Positions 12,501-25,500 of a DNA stretch of 64,000 nucleotides are shown here, piece after piece (position 1 is the stretch's first letter; each line of letters opens with the position of its first letter). The translations under genes and the position numbers were made by a program. The stretch comes from Sycon ciliatum (lineage: Eukaryota; Porifera; Calcarea; Leucosolenida; Sycettidae), in assembly GCF_964019385.1 (NCBI RefSeq), contig NC_088644.1, positions 19,268,273-19,332,272 on the forward strand, in the 5' to 3' direction. The notes beneath the pieces were generated by a model that saw only the letters and a list, made by a program, of their open reading frames with translations, was not told the origin of the DNA and did no database searches.

Positions 12501-15423
12501 TCTCCACTCTTATGGTTTCCTGAACTTCAGCCCTGGTTTGCTCAATGACAGCTGGTGCATGGTTGTACCGCGCTATCAGGACAAGACAAGAATGCAATCA
12601 CAAGATGTCAGTTTATTGTACATGGTGTAGTTAGGAAACTGACCTACCTGGCATAAAACAAGACATGTAGTTGGTAAGGAAATCAATTCAAATCATCTAG
12701 TACTGTACATTACAAAATATGTCTCTCCTTCCCAGTCTCTTACTGGAAGGCAGAATGCTGTCTGTTTACACGTTTCGCCTAAGGAACATTGCAACAAATA
12801 CACTGTTGACCTCCATCCATGAACAAAGCAGCATCAACTTCTCTGACATCACCATCGGTACTCAAACGAGTCCAGGTTTTGTCAAAATTATTCTCTATTA
12901 TAGGAAATCCACAGTGGTATATGCCTAGTTTTCAGCTCTAGCAATGCCGTCATGCAAGCAAGATGTGTCTCAGATTCCACTCAAAGAGAGCGAGGAAACA
13001 CTGATGATGTAGACATGCATCCAAAGAATGCACACAATTTCCCCACTTCCAAAAGGAATTGCTGGAAGTCTAGACTGACTATTAATGAAATTTTCGGAAA
13101 GAGCTGGTTGCTGGTGTACTGAATGGAATGGCCATGGTTCAAAAGCGCTGAGACCAAACCCCAGTGCACACTAAATTCAGCCAACAGCATTCAAATTGCA
13201 TGTGAGGATGGCTGGCCGCATGTTGTGGTGTGTCTCTTTCTGCTATTTCATAAGACCGCCCGATAACAACACTTGGTACTATGACCGCTGGCCACCCTGG
13301 CTTCACTGCAGATATTAGGAATCAATGAGTGCAAGTTGCTTACTGGTGATCGCTTGGTTACTGGGTAGATGGTACGTAGCAGACTGTTGCTGTGCTGGGG
13401 TGTCAAAGCTTTCAGATTTCCGCTTGCTGCAGAGAGCATAGTACAGAGGCAGCTAACCATAGTGGTACATACACCACACAGACAGTAGGAGCACACCCTT
13501 AGTCGGAAGAGGTCTATGCTATGCTGATTTTGTATGTTACAAGATTTGTGTGTACATTCGTACTGGTATACTGTAAATATACACATTTTCGGCAGCTATT
13601 TAATTTCGGCTATATTCGGCACCGACCCAAAACGCCTAGATTAAAATGCCGATGACATTTTTCACAGCATCTGTTGCACTATACCATGCCCTCTACCCCA
13701 CGCCGAAAATAAATCGCCGCCGAAATGTCACAAATCGTGAAGTGCTGAAATTTTGCAGCGCAGAAATTTCGTATATTTACAGTAGCAGGGCCGTAGCACC
13801 GGGATAGGAGGTGATCCGGCCGAATAGGATACTTAACAGGAAACAATGGGCGCGGTTGATTACACACATTCCGGTCAATCCTAGAATTAGTTGTTGTGGA
13901 TGCACCGTTTGATAACTGTAGAACGGGTAATTTTAGCGACCATTAATTTTAGCGTTTTCCCATTGTCAACCGGTTAGCGACGTTTATTTTAGCGATTTGC
14001 AGCGATTTTACTCACAGAACCAGTGCACTGCTAATGTCTCAACGGGTTAGCGACTTGAAACTTGAGTCGATCGCTAAATTTGCTAGGGTTTTTACGTCGC
14101 TAAAATTACCCGTTCGACAGTACACAAAATCCGCTGTCATAATCGACGGAATTGGATTCCCTGTCAATTCTGAATTCTGAAAAGAGGGCGGAATTACTAA
14201 TTCTAACCCCAGAATTGATGCAGTCGACGTAAACGCCATGCTAGGTCCACATGTGCGCAAGGGTGCACGGGATCCTATGTGATCCCCTTTTACGATTTTT
14301 ACATGTAGTCATTCGTTTACATGGCCGCAATCCGTTTATTCTGCTCATTCACGAATTATAAAACCTAGGCCCAAATGTGTAATCAAAAGTGCCCAATGAA
14401 AGCTTGGCCCGTTTTGCATGAATCGGATGGTTCAGCTTTCAACAAAGAAAGTTGGCTCTGACCGAACCAGACAGACCGAGTGCTATGGCCCTGTACAGAA
14501 GTTAACATGTAATTATACTATTTGTCTGAGTAGGACAGATTTACACCGGGAAACAAATAATGGGCCACTGTTCCATTTGAAACTGGATGGGATTCTGCTG
14601 CTTCAAAATGGTTTTGCATAGGAGATAGATAATGAGTTTGATGTTTTCAAGAGCACGACACTACATACACCGGGGCAGGTAAACGCATACTACTACATGC
14701 ACTGTTGTAGACGCATACTACTACTACTATTACATACACTGTGCCGCTAGATGAAGTCCTTCTCTCAGACCGCGTTGTCTCAGGATCTTCACGTGCTGAC
14801 GCATTCGGAGCAGCAATAGCAGGTGCCTGGCGATGCGACACTCCTTCTGATCTTGTTCTGGAGACCACCTGGTGCTGTTGGTCTTGGCTGCTCCCAGCAA
14901 CATAGTCATCATCCGAGTCACTGAGCTCTAAACACAGTCACACAGACACAGTGATTGTGCGCGGTGCATTGGCTAATTGACTCACGCAATTCCTCACTGT
15001 CATTCACTGTGAGTTCCACCCAGCAAACTAAACTGGAAAGGTAACAGCCCCACGCAATCTAATTTGAAGTTTAATGCAGCATATCTGCAACAGAACAACA
15101 GCACTACTTCCGGCTGAATAATCTATAGCAGACCCAGTAAAGCTTGAGCGATATTGCACCACCAAATAGTGAAAATATCCTATGTGCATTATCACTACAC
15201 AAAACTGAGATTTCTTCCTCTGTCAACCCAGTTCCCGGTAGGATGAGCTTCCTAATCTAGAACTAGTAGAACAAGGTTTCAGCTGCTGATCAGTCCACCA
15301 TACTGCTACAACTACCGACTACTTTTACATCCGATCGGCAGCCTTAGCAAGCACATACAATAGCACACAGCTCTGTAGTCTGTCTCTATGCTGTATCCTC
15401 TTGTCTCTCTCTCTCCTCCTGCC

Positions 15424-15502
<79 letters not shown>

Positions 15503-18500
15503 TTGTCCGCCTGTCAATTCTTTGAGAGCAGTCGAGTGCTCCAGCTGTACTGTGCATGCTTTACTCACATGTATACAGTATAGCAATCATGATCTGATAG
15601 GACCGATACACCGATACAATGTGCATTCCCCCGCCATCACTGGCCACAGACTTATATACCTGTAGAGTCGTCCACTCCTTGTTGATCACGTGGTATTACA
15701 TCTCGTGTATGAGCCACTGGCACCTGTTGCTTGTGCGGTTGAGTGTGTGCCTCTGCTTGTCCGGTAACTCTGCTGCCTTCAGGGGGCAGTGCACTCTGCT
15801 GCGGCGTTCTTTCTACGGCCTTTCTTCTTTCTTCTACACGGCCAGTGTTTGTGGTTGACACCGTCTGTGCTTCATAGTCTAGCCGGGATGATGCTTGCCT
15901 ACGTTGCCGTTCTTGGCTCTGCTGCTGTGCCTGGATACAATGTATGTACCATAATGTGCAATAGCACCAGTGCACAGGATAACCATTTTGTGGGAAAACT
16001 TGATAATGACTTTCCTTCAGATGCAATCATGGAACACAAGTACCCATGGAGGGCTTCCAACACATTCATATATAAAACACTGCCGGGTTGAAATACATGC
16101 AGGAACAGTGTTTTGGAAGGATCACGGGTCACCATAACTATGTGGTACATGCAGCTTACCTCCACTTCTCTGTGATTCTGTTCTTGTTGACTTAGTAGCA
16201 TCTGGAAGCATAAGAACGAATCCACCGTCGAGATATTCTAACCATCCGAATGCCAATAGTCTGACGGACAGCACATGAATCCTCAAATCATGGCTTGGAA
16301 AGACAACCCGATCGGGCTTGGTCCACTATGATCCATTCGGCAATAGGGCTTGGTCCACTATGATCCATTCGGCAATAATTGTACATCTTCATGCCTCATA
16401 TGAACCCCCAAACCAGTGCTTGAAGGGAACTGTGGCAAGGGAATGGAAGGGATGCCTGCAAGAAAAGTCTGCAAACTCCATCGCTATGAAAAGAAGTATG
16501 CAGCATCCATAGGTAGAGTAAGTATGTACCCGCGTAGTGGGTGGAATGTTGTGCAGGTACAGTCGTGGCCAAAGAAATCCGACCCGCGAGTCAAAAAGTA
16601 GTGTCGCATTTCCATTTCCATTGCATCATGCACGGTTCGAAAATACATCCGAGAGCCACATAGGTCGCATGAGCCTTGGCGCTGTGTTCGGCTCACGGGT
16701 CGGATTTCTTTGGCCACAACTGACTGTACATAGCGTAGGTATGTGTGGTGATAGCCATGTAACAAATGTGCGGTAGATGTTGAGCAAGAACTACTTTGAA
16801 GGAGGTGATGATAATTTGACAAAAGTCTGGATGACTGTCTGGCAGCCACGTTGGCAGTCTGCTAGAACTAACCTGCTGCATTTTAGAGCGATACGTATCC
16901 TCAACATCATTCAGCCTTGATCTCCACTCGTCTTTTTGGCTTTCCTGCTGCTGCTCCATCTTGGACATCTTAAAATAATAGAAACAGATATAAACACAAA
17001 AAGCAATTTACAAGCTTCATACACCTGGAGGATCAAGAACTGCATTATCTCATCTACGTGTAGGTAATACCCCATAGCCCCAGCATTATGCAAAGCTATA
17101 CTCCAGCCACACGCTCTCTTCTATTAACACTGCAATAATTCAACTCATTTCACAATATTACGTTTCGGCAAATTGCCTTCATCAGGTTCACGAAGCTTCC
17201 CCACTTTTACTATATTCCAGCATTTACTGCAATAGATCTCTTGCCGAAAAGAAGATGAATGTGTTATCTACAAAACTTGGAAAAAGGCTAACCTGCTCTT
17301 TCATAATGGCTTTCAGCTCAAGTATCTGTCCGGCCTGTTTCTCACGCTCCTGCTTCACTTCGAGAAGCTCTCTTTCCTTCTCCAAGATGTGAGATCTCCT
17401 TTCGTGACGATGAGCCCGGCCAGCTGATTCATCGCTATCTGAGTTTGCATCCTTGGCAAGAAACACCCATAATAGAACACAATTCAGCTATAGTCACGGT
17501 ACTTGTGGCAATAGTACACAGGGTTCTAGGCAGTAAAAAATAAAGGGGGGGGGGGGAGGTTGAGGGAGTGGGGCAGGGGAAACAAGCAGTTCATCCATTT
17601 TTGTTGGAGAATGGGGCAGGGGAAACAAACAATTCATCAATTTTTTCCAAGTCCCAATATTGGCTTGTCACACAGAATGCAACATATGGGTGCAGTGAGC
17701 ACCCGGAACGATCTATTTGTGCAATTTTCGTTGTGTAAACCCAAAAACAGTAGGGGGAGGGGGGGATCAGTGTAGGAAGGGGGGGGGGGGGGTGCACCCC
17801 CACCCCCCCCCCCCCTTAGTACATGAGATCATAGAGATTTTACAGAGTACTCCATGCCTTTGATATCCATACGCATACGGTTTTCCAGTCATGTGACAGC
17901 AGGAGTGTCAATATCCTAGCGTGATTGCTAAATTGGTGAAGGCCGGGGGGGGGGGGGGATATCTCAGATTGGTGCACGCTCGAGGGAACGACTCAGTCAC
18001 TAATGGAATTTCTGCAAGGACACAGCATACCTTATTGTAAATACACGCATAGCCTTACAGAGTATGCATTCACCACCTAATGGCACTCCACACTCCGCTC
18101 ATGCACAGTGCAGCTTTCAGTGCATAGCGTATTTTTTTAGGAATCTTAAATATTACTAGTAGTGCTTTCAAATACGATAGGGCTTGAAAGTGATGTCATC
18201 AAAAGGAAAAAAATAGATAACAACTGGGTTATAGGATCGATCAACTCTAAGCATAGTGAGGTATTGTGTCTGTTGGGTTGGCCCTCATGTTGGACGCTTG
18301 TGTGACCTTTTCGGTAACACCAGTGGGTCACCAGGCGGGAAGCCCAATCCTGTCGCTATCGCCGGGTGTGTCACCTGTGCTGATGATGCGAAGGAAACCA
18401 CCCAAAACGTGTATGGATCTACACAAGATATGGATCCCAGTGAAGCTGTCAGCATTGGCAGGGCTCTGGCCTGGCTGCAAAATAGTACTTTTCAAGCCCT

Positions 18501-19467
18501 ATTGTCTACTTGTCACATACAGATCAGTAGAACACCAACCTCAATGTCACCGAGGTTTGTTGATCTTGATCGGGATGATCTTGACTTGCGTATAGCGTCT
18601 TCCTGGGCCTTCTGTGTTGCCATGAGCTGTTCAATCTGAAGTTGTAGTGGCTGAACAACTGCTTGCAGATTAGCCTAAAGAGCATGGAACACATTGCAAA
18701 AATGCAGAAGTTTGCACACAGCACAAAGTACTCAGTAGTATATGTGAGTAGACTTACTATTTGCACAACTCAAGTGTGCGTTGACAAGCTTGGGAAAGGA
18801 GAAATTCAACTTTGTTGGTTCGTGTTGCATCGCCGCTCTTGTGGACACTGCTCCCAGACTTGTGAAAGCATTGCCAGGAGTTGTGCAATATCACACCGGC
18901 AGGACCGATACACAGTAGCTGATACAGGAGCTGTGAACCATACCAACCCCGCACAGGCAACCCGTAGACATTACTTCGAAGTATCTGCGCACACAATTTA
19001 CATCCCATGTGGTAACTTTTCAAATTCAATGCTCGCAACTCGGAATGTGTCCTAAGCAACAAACACCACTTAGCTAGACAACAAAGTAACAGGAAACGGC
19101 ACCTGTTGCTCCAAACTCTTTGAAGAATTCACAGTTCTCATGTTCTTTACTGGCTAATGCTTCTCTATGATGTAGCCTGAATCCAGCACCATTCTGCTAA
19201 CAGTACTCTGAAACTGGCAAACAACCGGATTAAAATACACACCTCGTGTCTTTGTTTCTCTTGCCTCGTCGCTTCTTGTAGTGCTTGTTGATGTTCTTTA
19301 TTCAGATCAGCTTCCTGTACAGAATACACGTACCCACAAGCAAGAAAACTATTCTTAGCCATGAATTATATCTAAAAAATTAATCCCATTGCTCAGCACT
19401 CACCACAATTGCGCAAGCCGAGGACAAGGCAGGTTGGGGACGACACTCGTATGAGGAACACGACGAG

Positions 19468-19506
<39 letters not shown>

Positions 19507-22500
19507 GAACGACAAGGGAGAGTAAGAGAGAAGGAGGGAGGGAGGGAGGGAGAGAGAGAGCTAGACAAAGGGAAGTTATGGCAAATGTGGGCGTATAAGC
19601 AGCTACCCAGGCCAACGGAACATAATGTGCCATACTGGAACACGGGAAGCTATGTGTACGGGGTGCAGGCCAGCAGGGGGAAAGGATGTTCGAGGAAACA
19701 ATATGTGGAAGATGTGGACCCGACAGACAGATGAAGAAGCTGAGGTAACATATGGTTGGTGCGAGCATGTGTATCGAAGCAGTCAGCCAACTCACCCGCT
19801 CTTCAAAGTTCCGACGCATCCTTTCCTCATTGTCCTGGAGGCGTTTCGTGAGATTCTGAACCGAATCCTGAAGACTCGATACTTGCCTAGCAGCTTCTTC
19901 TTGCTTCAACTTGTCGTCTACTGAGGCTGTGCTGTGAATAGTGTGGGTACAGAGAATATGTAGTTGGTGAGGAGTTCGGATACAGGCAGTGGCCAAGGTA
20001 ATAGACTAATTCTACCGTAGTATTGCCATACCTGGACTGGCGATGCGTTTCTCCTGGATGGGGTGCAGCCATGGCAACAGTCGATTTGGGTATAGCAGCT
20101 GAAGCAGCAAAGCGAGGATGGCGGCGCTCCATATGACCGTGAAGCAGCGGCTCATTAACGAACTGTTTGGGACAATAAGGACACTGTAGTCGACAACATC
20201 ACACACGAGCACAGAGATGTGTGTGAGTTGGATGTTGAATTTCACAGAAAACAAGACACACTTCAATCAAGGTCGCTAGTATCTGTATTACCTGCTGGAT
20301 GTCGTTGTCGGTTTTTAGAAGTGATTGGAGCATAATGATGTTCTCCTTTCTGTTCTTCATCTCCTTCTTGTAGGACTGCAGCTTCTTCTGAGTTTTCTGC
20401 AGGAGAGCACTTGTGCTGGCTTCTCTCTGAAACATAATAGGAACATGATAAGAAGAAGCGTCATATTTCCGCAACGAGTATAGCCTGCTATCAGACAACA
20501 TTTCAAGCAAGTATTTCTGCAGAGAGTAAAGCCTGTCACTCAACAGAAAGCAAGCGTAGCAAGATCCTAGATTACAGGCTTCTATTTCTATTTTTAATGA
20601 ACTCTAAGATCTGATAAGACTTTTGAAATATGGTTGTAGTGGGTACCTGTCCTCACTTACTATGCAGTATATATATGTAGGACTCAGTATAGAGTCCATG
20701 CACTATATGATGTCCAGCACCCTATATAGAGTCCATTGGTCCAAAATCCACTATACAGAGTCCAGGAGTCCACTCAGTTTTGATCAGCTTCAACCTGCCG
20801 CGCAATCCCCTATAAGGAGTACACTTTTTCTACCAGTCCCCTATTCACAGTCCAGGAGTCCAGTTTATCCAGTCACGCCGTCCTGTGTGTTGTGCCCGAA
20901 AAAGAACAAACACCTTTTCAGTTTTGCTTGCCTCGTGGCAGCGCATTCCTTTCTTCGCTTCAGCCATGGCTGCCGGTTCTGCTGTGAAGTTGCTGACAGT
21001 AATCTGTCACGAGGTAACCAAGGAGGATAAGGAGACGTTCAAAATCAAATCTGGAAAGCGTCTTGTGGTTCTCTGAAGACGTCTCATCAGTGTGCGGGGT
21101 GAAAGCAGAAATTGCAGAACGAGAAAAGTTCAGCACAGTTCAAATCTGACGAGTCAGGTACACTGACACTCTCTTTCGTTCGACGCCACAAGGATCCCCT
21201 GTTTGGCTGGCCATTGCTGCCAGTAAGACGTTTGAACGGTTTCATCAGAGCGAGGGATGAAAGCAGAAACCGGAGAAAGAGAAAAGTTCAGCACAGTTCC
21301 AATCTGACGAGTCAGATAGTACACTGACACTCTCTTTCGTTCGACGCCACAAGGATACCCCTGTTTGACTGGACAAGAGCTGCCTGTCCCACCGTGTCAA
21401 AAGGCTGTCCAACTACATGGCAGGACGATGACTGAGGTAAGGATGCTTTTACTCGTTTCGATTGGTCTGCTGTTCTGTCGTTATGCTTGAATTTTTTTCC
21501 ATTTTCAAGGAGCGTATCGCGTTTGTTTGATGTTGCTTGAATGAATGCCCTAAAAGTAATCAACCTCTTCGTAATAGTCCTCAAGGACTGCAAGGACTTT
21601 GCATCAATCGTATACGATCGTCTAGCTATCATCAATTATTATAATTATTTCATGAGAAATGTATTTTTATCCCTGTGATAATTATGTGAAACTCCACGAC
21701 ACTCTTCCTCTAGTATGATGTCAAAATACAATGGGATCCACAAACGCAGTGCCAGTGTACTAGTAGTAGTAGGAGGATTGCTTGTATGCCAATGACAAGA
21801 AAAAGCTTCTCAAGCTAATACTCGTATTCCCTGAAGTAACCGTTTTGATGTCACGAACATGACATTGTGTCAGTGAAACTGCCTCGTGACAACAAATCAT
21901 TGTATTTCCATCTTGGGGAAGACTGACTGACGGCAACGCTGTACAGATTGTTCAAATCATCTCATTTCAATTTAGTTGCAGTGAAGTGAAACACTGTGTA
22001 CACTACATGTATGGTGATGTGTCTGTGCGTCTTGAGTGTGCACAAACGATCTTATTCCTTGTATTACTAATAGATTATTGTCCCCACCGTCACCTGTTCA
22101 CAGGTCTTTGAGTGGATTGATTTTCATTGAGCATCACATTTGTTGAGAACTTGGTAGTTGTGTGCTCCCATGCATCATTACGGTAATAAGCGTATCCTTG
22201 TGCTATCTATTTGTTGCAGGTGTGCTGATCTTCAGAAGCTTGCGGAACTGAGTGCTGCTGAACATTTGCATGGCCATGAGCAATGGTGAAGCTTGCTATT
22301 GCACTCTCAGCATGTGCTAGTATTATGCTGACTACTGCACTATGTTACTCTCTTACACTACTACATGTATGTAAACGTGCGTGTACCCGTCCCTGTATGC
22401 ATTAGTTTCGTATAATTATTTGTTATCCCTCTTGACTTTACTTGTAAATGGGTGGACGTTTGCATGGCTGTTGGAGTTGCGTGTGCATTGTGTCTCTACT

Positions 22501-25500
22501 CTTTTCTTAGTGTTTTCTTGGCGTTGTATAAGTTTGTGTGTGTGTGTGTGTGTGTGTGCGCGCGCAATAATTTGAAAACAAATAATTAATCCTGGGCTCT
22601 CCATTATTCTCTTTCGATTCTTGTTTTTTTCTAGGTATTTTCTTGGCGTTGTGTGGGTGTGTGCATGTGTGTGTGTGCGTGCACAATTATTTGGCAACAC
22701 TACATGATTGAGATATTGTAATTTGCAGCGTCTGCGAAGAGACCACTTGATTTGAGGCTGGTGTTTGTAGGCTTTTTCATGTAATGAAGTGACTGCAGTG
22801 GCGCCTCAATACATATTTTTTACCTTGAGAAGTGAATGATGTAAATGATTAAAGGGAGAGGCCGTTTTCTGGTTAATATTCACTGCTTACAGCAGATCCT
22901 ATGTCTAATTTCGAACTCGATAGGGGATGCCTAATTGGCTGGACTTTATACAGGGAGTGTTGTCCACATAAGACTCTTTAATCTTTATAGTTGATTTCAA
23001 AGTTTGGACTCCGTAGAGTTGATTTTGGACCAATGGACTCTATATAGGGGTGAAGCCAATTGGCTGGACTCTATACAGGGAGTGATGTCCATCTAAACTT
23101 TGAGCTCACAGTTGATTCCAAGTTTGGACTCAGTACAGTGGATTTTGGACCAATGGACTCTATATAGGGGTTGGACATCATATAGGGGCTGGACGCTCTA
23201 CTGAGTCCAACATATATACAGCTACGATTCCAATGACCTCCAAATTGAACTGTCCACAATGCACCTGATATGGTGTCCGCAGGTCAACATGTACGTTCAC
23301 CAAGGGTACAGAGTAGCGGCGCCTCTTTTAAAACTACCAATTTACTGGAACTAGTAAAACATGTTACTATAACGAGTCACAAATTTAACAATTATCTAAA
23401 ATACATAGGTTAACGAGAAGATACGGTAACGATCTTGCAGTCTTCAGGCTTTTCCGCACATAACACATGTGAGACCCTACAGCGTCAACAGAACTTATTA
23501 TAACGAAGAAATGCCACTAGTTAAAAGTTTTTAAATAACCGACGAGGAGACAACAGTCGTAAAATAGCAATGAAAAATATCAATTGTGCACTCATAACCA
23601 TGTATAAACAATTAAAATGAAACAATTCCAGAACGTTTTCGTGTGACCATCATCAGTGGAATATCGTCACATAGTAAGAATCACTAAAACAACCAGTTAT
23701 ATAGCTAGAGTAATTTGAAAAGAAGCGTGAGAATGCAGCACAGCTAGCGGTTATGACGATTCCTGGTTTAGTGTTATTTGTTGCGCACGTTTCTTTAAGC
23801 AGTTGCAGGTGTTGGAAGCTGTATATATTCGCACACGTGACCCTGTTCTATGCAAGCAAAAAGAAAATGTTGTAGCACTCACACTTTTTAAATAATACGC
23901 ACTCACCAGTTTTTGTCCACACGCACTCACAGCTGCCACATTCATCTACTGCTACCATTCTCAGATACACTGCAAAGGTTCACACTACACGCGTTATGCA
24001 TAACCGCTAGCTGTGCTGCATTCTCACGCTTCTTTTCATATTACTCTAGCTATATAACTGGTTGTTTTAGTGATTCTTACTATGTGACGATGTTCCACTG
24101 ATGATGGTCACACGAAAACGTTCTGGAATTGTTTCATTTTAATTGTTTATACATGGTTATGAGTGCACAATTGATATTTTTCATTGCTATTTAAAAAGTT
24201 AGATTTACTTCCTCGGTATATTTACACATCTTACAGTAAAGCAATGGTTGGTTGGTTTTTATTATACTTTGCACATTAAAACGGGATGATGACCACTCAA
24301 TAAAATGTTGGCGAATGCTTGGCCTAGAAGTGGATTACTAACCTTCGTTGCAGCACTCCACTTTTCGCGTTGTAGGCTTGAATCCTCCTTCAGCTCCTTC
24401 TGGGCATACTGCACGTCCATTCAGGTACAAAGAGGACAACACCCACAGCACTCAAATGACAAATGATACAGGAAGGAGACAATATACAATTCAATCAACA
24501 ATTGCCTCATAGATGAGCAGGCCGCGGTACTTAAAAACGGCCTCAATGCGAGGAGTACTGTTTTGACTGCAGATGAACTGCAAGGCTTATGTTGTAAATA
24601 CTAGGGCTGAAACGATTGTACCGAATAATCGAGTACTCGTTTGATAACTCTAACGATCGAGCAATCGTTTAGATTACTGATTACGATTATTTTGCGTTTT
24701 TTTAATTTTTAATTTCTTACGCGCAGTGCATGCAGCGCAGAGTAGAATTATAGTACACGGTACTACACATTGCACGCGCTGCATCGCAGCCGCTCAGGAC
24801 GTAGTATGCGCAGTGCATGCAGCACGAGTTCAAACATCGAGTACAATCCTACATGTAGTGTAGTACAACGAAGCTGGAGCATGAAGCTCGAAGGCCAAGG
24901 TCGCGTCCGGTCTACATACATAACGGCACACGTACAGTTCACACTTCACGCGAGGAATTTTACTGGTTGGATCTACGCGGAGTAAAAGTAAAATAGTTGG
25001 CTAGTTGTTGTCTGTAACGCTGCCCATTAGTGGGCAATCATGCCACATAGCATTTTTGTGCAAAATTTTGTACATATTTCCACTTTTGGCCATTCCACGT
25101 ACATATTCCAGGTGCGGCCTCTTAAAGATTATAATCGAATAATCGATCGTTACGATAAAGAGTAATCGATTGGGCTAAATGGATGGTCGTTTCAGCCCTA
25201 GTAAATACTGATGTGCAGCCTGTATGAATACAGAGTCTGGGATAAAAGCAGTCTGGAGTACATAACACAATGGCACATCCAGGTAGGACAACATCCACTG
25301 CCAACCATCAATTGTTACCACTTCTACTTAGCAGTGACACTACATTGGCTCAAACCAAACAATACGAATCGTACTGCGCATTCAGTACCAAAGTGTTAGT
25401 GACATCACTCACCAGTAAACACTCCACCATCAACTGTAACAGCTTCACCACCTTCATAAAGTTCCTGTCCAGCGATGGAGATTGCTGGAAAGTGGAAGAA

